Assembly (NCBI GenBank): GCA_003250275.1
Contig: QKGW01000065.1
Span: 1-8,710, forward strand
Direction of reading: 5' to 3'
DNA from: Alphaproteobacteria bacterium
GTDB lineage: Bacteria > Pseudomonadota > Alphaproteobacteria > Rhodospirillales > Rhodospirillaceae
DNA: 8,710 bases
This document shows, one piece after another, positions 1 to 6,371 of the stretch. The position numbers and the translations under genes are program-made. Position 1 is the stretch's first letter; the number at the start of each line of letters is the position of its first letter. Below the pieces are notes generated by a model, which was not told the DNA's origin, did no database searches, and saw nothing but the letters and a program-made list of their open reading frames with translations.

Positions 1-1861
1 GGTCGGCCTCGGCGATCTCGAAGCCGTCGTCGGTGTCGCGCAGGGTGGTCAGCCGCGCCTGCGCGGTTTCGCCGAGGGTGCCGTAGAGCAAAAGGCAGGT
101 GGAGGCGACGGTGCCGCGCCCGACCCGGCCGCGCAACTGGTGCAGCTGCGCGAGGCCGAAGCGCTCGGCGTGTTCGACGATGATGATCGAGGCGTTGGGC
201 ACGTCGACGCCGACCTCGATCACCGTGGTCGCCACCAGCACGCGGGTGCGCCCGTCGAGGAAATCCTGCATCGCCGCGTCGCGCTCGGGGCCTTTCATCC
301 GCCCGTGAATGATGCCGATCTTGTCCGCGCCGAGCGCGGTGGCGAGCGCCGCGCCGCGTTCCTCGACCGAGGTCAGCGGGGTCTCTTCCGCATCCTCGAC
401 CAGCGGACACACCCAATAGGCTTGCCGTCCGGACGCGATCGCGCGGCGCACCGCGTCGACTACCTCGGGCAGACGCTGGAGGGCGACGAGGCGGGTGTCG
501 ATCGGCTGGCGGCCCGGCGGGCGCTCGTCGAGGCGGGAAACGTCCATGTCGCCGTAGGCGGCGAGCATCAGGGTGCGGGGGATCGGCGTCGCGGTCATCA
601 CCAGGAGGTCGGTCTGCTGCCCCTTGTCCGAGAGCATCAACCGCTGGCGGACGCCGAAGCGATGCTGTTCGTCAACGATTGCAAGACCGAGTCGGGCGAA
701 GCTCACGTCGTCCTGGAACAACGCGTGGGTGCCGATGGCGATCTGCGCGGTGCCGTCCGCGATCGCTTCGAGGGCGGCGGCGCGCTCCGCACCCTTGTCG
801 CGCCCGGTGAGCAGCACCACGCGCACCCCGGCGGCTTCGGCGAGCGGCGCGATCGAGGCGTGGTGCTGGCGGGCGAGCAGGTCGGTGGGTGCCATGAACG
901 CCGCCTGCGCGCCGGAATCGATCGCGCGCGCCATCGCGAGCAGCGCGACGGCGGTCTTGCCCGAGCCGACGTCGCCCTGCAGCAGCCTGAGCATCCGCAC
1001 CGGGGCGGCCATGTCGGCGTGGATTTCGTCGACGGAGCGGCGTTGCGCGCCGGTGAGCGCGAACGGCAGGGCGGCGAGGATGCGCGCCTCGGCGTCGCCG
1101 TCGCCGCCCGGCAGGGCGAAGCCGGGCCGCGCGCGGGCCTTGGCGCGCACCAGCGAAAGCGCGAGCTGCGCCGCCAGGAGTTCGTCGAAGGCGAGGCGGC
1201 GGCGCGCCGGAGCGAGGGGGCCGCAGCCTTCCGCTTCCGCCGGGCGGTGCACGGCTTCGAGCGCGGCGCGCCACGCGGGCCAGCCCTCACGGCGGACGAG
1301 GTGCGGGTCGTTCCACTCCGGCAGGTCGGGGAGCTTGTCGAGCGCGCCACGCGCGGCCTTGCCCACGGTCTTTTGCGTCAACCCGGCGGTGAGGCCGTAG
1401 AGCGGTTCGATCGCGGGGATTTCGTCGGCCTTCTCGGGCGGCACGATGTAGTCCGGGTGGCTGATCTGCGGCGCGTCGCGGAAGCGTTCGACCTTGCCGC
1501 TGACGAGGCGCGTCGCGCCCTCGGGCAGTTGGGCGCGCAGGTAGTCCTCGCGCGCGTGGAAGAACACCAGGGTGATCTCCCCCGAGTCATCGGCGCAGTG
1601 GACGCGGTAGGGCGTGCGCGAGCGCGGCGGCGCGGGTTCGTGGCGCAGCACCCGCACGGTGAGCGTCGCGACCTCGCCGTCGCCGGTATCGGCGATTGCC
1701 GGGCGCGCCGAGCGGTCGAGGCAGGCGTGCGGCAGGTGCCACAGGAGATCGACCACGGTCTCGCCGTCCGCCGCGCGGGCGAGCAGTGGGGCGAGACGCG
1801 GACCGACGCCGGGCAGGCTGGTCAGCGGCGCGAATAGCGGGTAAAGGATGGTCGGGCGCAT
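1..1861 (-). CDS. recG: ATP-dependent DNA helicase RecG (partial, C-terminus outside window)
   Basis: RecG is a superfamily 2 DNA translocase that remodels stalled replication forks and branched recombination intermediates. The frame stays open from the ATG at 1861 to the left edge, giving 620 residues. Full RecG proteins are usually near 690-700, so roughly 70-80 residues are missing. Visible elements in order are a helix-hairpin-helix-like N-terminus (LTSLPGVGPRL, about 13-23), the OB-fold wedge domain (about 60-145), Walker A GDVGSGKT (296-303), DEQH box (397-400), motif III TAT (423-425) and motif VI QLRGRVGR (575-582). The sequence ends just inside the TRG motif (FEIAEAD). An in-frame ATG lies 10 codons upstream at 1891, but MRPxILxPLF at 1861 is the N-terminus I know for alphaproteobacterial RecG, and a weak AGGCGGA precedes it. 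The gene is divergent from sdhE-mfd. All core helicase residues look intact. Confidence 0.96.
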   Translation of the reverse strand, partial: MRPTILYPLFAPLTSLPGVGPRLAPLLARAADGETVVDLLWHLPHACLDRSARPAIADTGDGEVATLTVRVLRHEPAPPRSRTPYRVHCADDSGEITLVFFHAREDYLRAQLPEGATRLVSGKVERFRDAPQISHPDYIVPPEKADEIPAIEPLYGLTAGLTQKTVGKAARGALDKLPDLPEWNDPHLVRREGWPAWRAALEAVHRPAEAEGCGPLAPARRRLAFDELLAAQLALSLVRAKARARPGFALPGGDGDAEARILAALPFALTGAQRRSVDEIHADMAAPVRMLRLLQGDVGSGKTAVALLAMARAIDSGAQAAFMAPTDLLARQHHASIAPLAEAAGVRVVLLTGRDKGAERAAALEAIADGTAQIAIGTHALFQDDVSFARLGLAIVDEQHRFGVRQRLMLSDKGQQTDLLVMTATPIPRTLMLAAYGDMDVSRLDERPPGRQPIDTRLVALQRLPEVVDAVRRAIASGRQAYWVCPLVEDAEETPLTSVEERGAALATALGADKIGIIHGRMKGPERDAAMQDFLDGRTRVLVATTVIEVGVDVPNASIIIVEHAERFGLAQLHQLRGRVGRGTVASTCLLLYGTLGETAQARLTTLRDTDDGFEIAEAD

Positions 1862-1874
1862 CAGTCCGCCTGGG

Positions 1875-1903
1875 GTGACAACAAAAGCCATCCCCTGTAT
1901 ACC
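1875..1903 (+). promoter_or_regulatory. Probable sigma70-type promoter for sdhE-mfd
   Basis: A -35 element GTGACA (1875-1880, 5 of 6 to TTGACA) is followed after exactly 17 bp by a -10 element TATACC (1898-1903, 4 of 6 to TATAAT). Transcription would begin near 1910, leaving a leader of about 44 nt before the sdhE ATG. The -10 is centred on the palindrome GTATAC, so the opposite strand reads TATACA (1901-1896) and could contribute to recG expression. I find no matching -35 for that direction. Predicted from sequence only. Confidence 0.5.
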
Positions 1904-1953
1904 CTATCCCGAGCCCCGACCTCCACCCGACGCTTGCAACAAAGCAGGATCCG

Positions 1954-2232
1954 ATGACCGTCAACACCGCTCTTGAAATCCGGCGCAAGCGCCTGATGTT
2001 TCGTTCCAGCTATCGCGGCATGAAGGAACTCGATCTGGTGATCGGCGCGTTCGCCGCGGCGAAAGTCAAAGACTTCGACGCCGACGCGCTGCGCGAATAC
2101 GAGGCGATCCTCGACGTGCCGGACAGCGATCTGCTCGATTGGCTCTGCTACAAGGCGCCGGTTCCGGCGGCGATGGATACGCCGGTGATGCGGCTGCTGA
2201 TGGATTTCGACTACGTCAAGACGTTGCGTTGA
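1954..2232 (+). CDS. sdhE: SdhE, FAD assembly factor of succinate dehydrogenase (SDHAF2/YgfY/Cpt-B family)
   Basis: This small cytoplasmic protein promotes covalent attachment of FAD to the flavoprotein subunit SdhA (and FrdA in bacteria that have fumarate reductase), so it is needed for complex II maturation. The 92-residue length fits the family's usual 80-110. The N-terminal IRRKRLMFRSSYRGMKELD contains the diagnostic RGxxE motif (RGMKE, residues 21-25), which the family needs for flavinylation. The acidic helix EYEAILDVPDSDLLDWL follows, as in other members. The ATG is preceded by GCAGGA with a short spacer. The stop codon at 2230-2232 shares bases with the probable TTG start of mfd, so translation of the two is probably coupled. 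From memory, sdhE sits between recG and mfd in many alphaproteobacteria. No sdh structural genes are visible nearby. Confidence 0.95.
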   Translation: MTVNTALEIRRKRLMFRSSYRGMKELDLVIGAFAAAKVKDFDADALREYEAILDVPDSDLLDWLCYKAPVPAAMDTPVMRLLMDFDYVKTLR

Positions 2233-5200
2233 ACGACACTCTGAATGACCTGACCGCCGGATCGCGGCTGACGCTGACCGGCGTCGCGACCGGTTTCGAT
2301 GCGTGCCTGCTCGGCACGCTCGCACGCGCGGCGGCGGGCGGTATCGTCCACGTCGCCGCCGACGACGTGCAGCTCGCGCGCCTCGCCGACGCGGTCGCGT
2401 TCTTCTCTCCCGACATCGAAATTCTCGAATTCCCGGCGTGGGACACCGTGCCCTACGACCGCGCCTCGCCGCACGCCGAACTCGTCGGGCGCAGGCTGGA
2501 GACCCTTTCCCGCCTTGCCGACGCGCCGGTCAAGGCGGGCCGCCTGATCCTCACCACCGCGCGCGCCGCGCTGCAGCGGGTCGCGCCGCGCGAGACGATG
2601 CAGGGCGTGCACCTCGACCTCGCCGCGGGCGGCAGCATCGACCCCGTCGAACTCGTCGGCTTTCTCGAGCGCAACGGCTACGGCCGCGCCGAGCAGGTTC
2701 TCGAGCCCGGCGAATACGCGGTACGCGGCGGCATCGTCGACATCTTCCCCTCCGGCGCGGCGGACCCGGCGCGTCTCGACTTTTTCGGCGACACCCTCGA
2801 CACCCTGCGCGCCTTCGATCCGGTGACGCAGCGCACCACCCAGCCGCTCGACCGTCTGGTGCTGCGCCCGATCTCGGAAATCCGGCTGAACGAGACCAGC
2901 ATCGCGGCGTTCCGCACCGGCTATCGCGAACACTTCGGCGCGATCGCCGACGACCCGCTCTACGAGGCGGTGTCCGCCGGGCGGCGCTTCCCCGGCATGG
3001 AAAACTGGCTGCCGCTGTTCACCGACGGCCTCGACACGCTGTTCGCCTACGTGCCCGAGGCGGTGGTGGTGTTCGACGCCGCGCTCGGCGAGAGCCTGAC
3101 CGCCGCGTGGGACCAGATCGGCGAGTACTACGCCGCGCGCAAGGCGGCTGAGAGCGTCAAGGACGGCAGCGCGCCGTACCATCCGCTGCCGCCCGAGCGC
3201 CTTTACCTCGACAGCGAGCAATGGAAGCACCAGCTCGCGTCGCGCGCGGTGGTGCTGCTGACGCCGCTCGACGCCGCGCCCGAGGATTTCGCCGACGCGC
3301 CCGCCCGCGCGATGGAAAGCTTGCCGGGCCGGCCGTTCGCCGAGGCCAAGGGCCGCGCGCTCGAAACCGTGCTGCCAGAAATCTCCGCCTACGTCGCCGA
3401 GCAGCGCGGGCAGGGGCGGCGGACGATGATCGCGGCGCTCACCCCGGGTTCGCGCGACCGCTTGGCGAGTATGCTCAAGGGGCTCGGCGCGGTGACCACC
3501 GTAGACGCCTGGGCCGAGGTCGGCGCGCTGCCCGCCGAGGTTCTGGCGGTGGTGGCGGTGCCGATCGAGCACGGCTTCCGCGCACCCGGCCTGTGCGTGA
3601 TCGCCGAGCAGGATATTCTCGGCGACCGCCTCGCCCAGCCGCGCCGCAAGAAGGCGCGCAAGGCGGAGAATTTCATCGCCGACGCCTCGGCGCTCGCCGA
3701 GGGCGACCTCGTCGTCCACGCCGAGCACGGCATCGGGCGCTACGAGGGATTGGAGACGGTCAACGCGGGCGGTGCGCCGCACGACTGCCTGCGCCTCGTC
3801 TACGCCGACGGCGACAAGCTGTTCGTGCCGGTGGAGAACATCGAGGTGCTCTCGCGCTACGGCTCCGAGGACGCGGGCGTCGCGCTCGACCGCCTCGGCA
3901 GCCCGGCATGGCAGGCGCGCAAAGCGCGGCTCAAGGAGCGCATCCGCGAGATCGCCGAACAGCTGATCAAGACCGCCGCGGCGCGCCAGATCCGCAAGGC
4001 CGACAGCATCGCGCCGCCGCAGGGGCTCTACGACGAGTTCGCCGCGCGCTTCCCCTACACCGAGACCGAAGACCAGATGAAGGCGATCGAGGACGTGATC
4101 GCCGACCTCGGCGCGGGCCGCGCGATGGACCGTCTGGTGTGCGGCGACGTCGGCTTCGGCAAGACCGAGGTGGCGATGCGCGCCGCGTTCGTGGCGGCGA
4201 TGTCGGGCGTGCAGGTGGCGGTGGTGGTGCCGACGACGCTGCTCGCGCGCCAGCACTACCGCGGCTTCCGCGAACGCTTCGCCGGGCTGCCGCTCAAGGT
4301 CGAGATGCTGTCGCGGCTGGTGTCGGCCAAGGCGTCGTCGCAGGTGCGCGACGGGCTGGAGAAAGGCACCGTCGACATCGTCATCGGCACCCACGCCGTG
4401 CTTGCAAAAAGCATCAAGTTTGCACGCTTGGGCCTTCTGATCGTTGACGAAGAGCAGCACTTCGGCGTTGCCCACAAGGAGCGGCTGAAGCAGCTCAAGG
4501 CCGACGTGCACGTGCTCACGCTGTCCGCCACGCCGATCCCGCGCACTTTGCAGATGGCACTCTCCGGGGTGAAGGAACTCTCGATCATCGCGACGCCGCC
4601 GGTCGATCGCCTCGCGGTGCGGACCTTCGTGCTGCCGTTCGACCCGGTGATCATCCGCGAGGCGATTCTGCGCGAGCGCTTCCGCGGCGGCCAGACCTTC
4701 TACGTCTGCCCGCGGATCAAGGACATCGACCTCGTGCTCGAACGCCTGCACCGCATGGTGCCGGACATCCGCGTCGCGGTGGCGCATGGCCAGATGGCGG
4801 CGAAGGACCTCGAGGACGTGATGACCGCGTTCTCCGACGGCGCCTACGACGTGCTGGTCTCGACCAACATCATCGAGAGCGGCCTCGACCTGCCGAACGT
4901 CAACACCATCGTCATCCACCGCTCCGACCTCTTCGGCCTCTCGCAGCTCTATCAGCTGCGCGGCCGCGTCGGGCGCGGCAAGGCGCGCAGCTACGCCTAT
5001 CTGACGCTGCCGCACGACCGCCAGGTCGGCAAGACCGCGATGAAGCGCCTCGACGTGATGCACTCGCTCGACAGCCTCGGCGCGGGCTTCAGCCTTGCCA
5101 GCCACGACCTCGACATCCGCGGCGCGGGCAACCTCCTCGGCGACGAGCAGTCCGGTCACATCAAGGAAGTCGGCATCGAGCTCTACCAGCACCTGCTCGA

Positions 5201-5705
5201 GGAAGCGGTGGCGGCGGCGCGCGAGGGCGGCGAGGGCGCGGAGGCGGCGGAAACCTGGTCTCCGCAGATTTCTCTTGGAATGCCGGTTTTGATTCCAGAG
5301 ACTTACATCGCGGATTTGAGCGTTCGCTTGAATCTTTACCGGCGCATCGCCGCGGTTGCCGACCGTGCCGAGGGCGAGGCTCTGGCGGCGGAAATGATCG
5401 ACCGCTTCGGCCCGTTGCCGCACGAGGTCGAGAACCTTCTCGACGTGGTGGCGCTCAAGGGCTTGTGCCTCAAGGCCAACGTCGAGCGCTTCGACGCGGG
5501 GCCGAAGGGCGGCGTGATCACCCTGCGCAACAACGAGTTCCCCAATCCGGCGGGGCTAGTGGCGTACATCTCGAAGAACGTCGCGACGATCAAGATCCGC
5601 CCGGATCAGAAGATCGTGATCATGCGTCAGTGGGAGGATGCCGGCGTGCGCCTGACCGGCGCGCGGCGGATCATGGAGGCGTTGGCCGAGATCGCTGCGG
5701 GCTGA
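2229..5705 (+). CDS. mfd: Transcription-repair coupling factor Mfd
   Basis: Mfd recognises RNA polymerase stalled at a lesion, pushes it off the DNA by ATP-driven translocation and recruits UvrA for nucleotide excision repair. From a TTG at 2229 it has 1158 residues, close to the 1148 of E. coli Mfd. Domains in order: UvrB-like N-terminal module (about 1-350, with FPAWDTVPYDRASPH), RNA-polymerase interaction domain (about 485-555, starting GDLVVHAEHGIGRY at 492), and RecG-like translocase with Walker A GDVGFGKT (639-646), DEEQ box (740-743), SAT (766-768), QLRGRVGR (909-916) and TRG motif (about 953-980). The C-terminal autoinhibitory UvrA-binding domain contains RLNLYRRI (about 1033). I chose TTG because MNDTLNDLTAGSRLTLTGV aligns with the family N-terminus; an ATG 30 codons upstream would lie deep inside sdhE in another frame. 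Two short stretches (4401-4472, 5259-5336) use unusually AT-ending codons. The 3' end overlaps the convergent gene by 35 bp. Confidence 0.96.
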   Translation: MNDTLNDLTAGSRLTLTGVATGFDACLLGTLARAAAGGIVHVAADDVQLARLADAVAFFSPDIEILEFPAWDTVPYDRASPHAELVGRRLETLSRLADAPVKAGRLILTTARAALQRVAPRETMQGVHLDLAAGGSIDPVELVGFLERNGYGRAEQVLEPGEYAVRGGIVDIFPSGAADPARLDFFGDTLDTLRAFDPVTQRTTQPLDRLVLRPISEIRLNETSIAAFRTGYREHFGAIADDPLYEAVSAGRRFPGMENWLPLFTDGLDTLFAYVPEAVVVFDAALGESLTAAWDQIGEYYAARKAAESVKDGSAPYHPLPPERLYLDSEQWKHQLASRAVVLLTPLDAAPEDFADAPARAMESLPGRPFAEAKGRALETVLPEISAYVAEQRGQGRRTMIAALTPGSRDRLASMLKGLGAVTTVDAWAEVGALPAEVLAVVAVPIEHGFRAPGLCVIAEQDILGDRLAQPRRKKARKAENFIADASALAEGDLVVHAEHGIGRYEGLETVNAGGAPHDCLRLVYADGDKLFVPVENIEVLSRYGSEDAGVALDRLGSPAWQARKARLKERIREIAEQLIKTAAARQIRKADSIAPPQGLYDEFAARFPYTETEDQMKAIEDVIADLGAGRAMDRLVCGDVGFGKTEVAMRAAFVAAMSGVQVAVVVPTTLLARQHYRGFRERFAGLPLKVEMLSRLVSAKASSQVRDGLEKGTVDIVIGTHAVLAKSIKFARLGLLIVDEEQHFGVAHKERLKQLKADVHVLTLSATPIPRTLQMALSGVKELSIIATPPVDRLAVRTFVLPFDPVIIREAILRERFRGGQTFYVCPRIKDIDLVLERLHRMVPDIRVAVAHGQMAAKDLEDVMTAFSDGAYDVLVSTNIIESGLDLPNVNTIVIHRSDLFGLSQLYQLRGRVGRGKARSYAYLTLPHDRQVGKTAMKRLDVMHSLDSLGAGFSLASHDLDIRGAGNLLGDEQSGHIKEVGIELYQHLLEEAVAAAREGGEGAEAAETWSPQISLGMPVLIPETYIADLSVRLNLYRRIAAVADRAEGEALAAEMIDRFGPLPHEVENLLDVVALKGLCLKANVERFDAGPKGGVITLRNNEFPNPAGLVAYISKNVATIKIRPDQKIVIMRQWEDAGVRLTGARRIMEALAEIAAG

Positions 5706-6357
5706 AGTTCGCCGCCATCGCGTGGACTTCCTCGCCCGCCGCGGCGACGTCGAGCATCCGCACCAGAACCTCGGGTTCGTGCGCGCCGGTGATCACGAAG
5801 CTGTCGTTGAGCACGAACAGCGGCACCCCGAGGGTGCCGGAGCGCTGCGCCGCGGTCGCCTCGTCGCGCAGTGTCGCCGCGAGTTCTTCGTCGGCGAGCG
5901 CCGCCTCGATCTCCGCCTGCGAAAGTCCTGCCCGGGTCCCCGCCTGAATCAGCATCTGCGGATCGCCGATGTCCCGTCCGTTGCAGAAATGCGCGGTGAA
6001 CAGGGCTTCCGCGACCTCGGTCTGCACGCCGAAGCGATGCGCGAGGCGGATCATCCGGTGCGCGTCGAGCGTCGGCGGCACGCGGCGGATGGTGTCGAAG
6101 GCAAAGGGAATGCCGAGGCCGCGCCCGATCTCTTCGAGCGAGCCGAGCAGGCGCTTGCCGCGCAGCGCGCCGCCGAACTTGCGCTCGATGTAGACGGAGA
6201 AGTCGATCCCCGCGTCGGGCAGGTCGGGATTGAGGAAATAGGGGCGCCAGATCAGCGTCGGACGCGTGCCGGGCCGCTGCGCCATCGCGAGGCGCAGGCG
6301 CTTGAGCCCGATGAAGCACCACGGGCAGATGACGTCGAAGTGGATGGCGATCTGCAT
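5671..6357 (-). CDS. DsbA family / FrnE-like thiol oxidoreductase (cytoplasmic)
   Basis: A 228-residue thioredoxin-fold protein of the DsbA/FrnE/2-hydroxychromene-2-carboxylate isomerase superfamily. The N-terminal strand IAIHFDVICPWCFIG carries a CPWC redox motif at residues 11-14, followed by a helix (KRLRLAMAQRP). The helical insertion contains FCNGRDIGDPQML, typical of FrnE-like proteins, and GVP near 177-179 supplies the cis-proline opposite the active site. There is no signal peptide or membrane segment, so it should act in the cytoplasm. Two active-site cysteines favour disulfide oxidoreductase or isomerase activity over the glutathione-dependent isomerases, which usually keep only one catalytic Ser/Cys. 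The substrate cannot be inferred. A strong GGAGG sits 4 nt before the ATG, and the upstream regulator ends 14 bp away, so the two are probably co-transcribed. The stop codon lies inside the 3' end of mfd on the other strand. Confidence 0.88.
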   Translation of the reverse strand: MQIAIHFDVICPWCFIGLKRLRLAMAQRPGTRPTLIWRPYFLNPDLPDAGIDFSVYIERKFGGALRGKRLLGSLEEIGRGLGIPFAFDTIRRVPPTLDAHRMIRLAHRFGVQTEVAEALFTAHFCNGRDIGDPQMLIQAGTRAGLSQAEIEAALADEELAATLRDEATAAQRSGTLGVPLFVLNDSFVITGAHEPEVLVRMLDVAAAGEEVHAMAANFSPQRSRPTPP

Positions 6358-6361
6358 TCGC

Positions 6362-6366
6362 CCTCC
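6362..6366 (-). promoter_or_regulatory. Strong ribosome binding site (GGAGG) of the FrnE-like gene
   Basis: On the minus strand the 14-nt gap between the REC-REC-GGDEF stop and the next ATG contains a perfect GGAGG, 4 nt before the start. It is the strongest Shine-Dalgarno match in the window. It fixes the start at 6357 and rules out longer in-frame versions that would run back into the regulator gene. It suggests the oxidoreductase may be made in larger amounts than the regulator, whose own ribosome site is weak. Confidence 0.7.
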
Positions 6367-6371
6367 GGATC

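Noticed and set aside
140..1837. A 565-codon open frame on the plus strand opposite recG
   Set aside because: It is rich in Arg, Gly, Ala and His with no recognisable domain and lies wholly antisense to a clear RecG. In GC-rich DNA such frames arise from the codon bias of the true gene.
1861..1891. Alternative recG start at the ATG at 1891
   Set aside because: It would add MAFVVTPGGL, which is not part of the family N-terminus, and its only purine-rich stretch (AGGGG) touches the ATG with no spacer.
2139..2228. ATG start for mfd 30 codons upstream of the chosen TTG
   Set aside because: It would place 30 residues of unrelated sequence, translated out of frame within sdhE, ahead of the conserved Mfd N-terminus.
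2211..5423. A 1070-codon open frame on the minus strand opposite mfd
   Set aside because: It has low-complexity composition (Arg, Val, Glu, His), no domain and no ribosome site, and it is the mirror of the Mfd reading frame.
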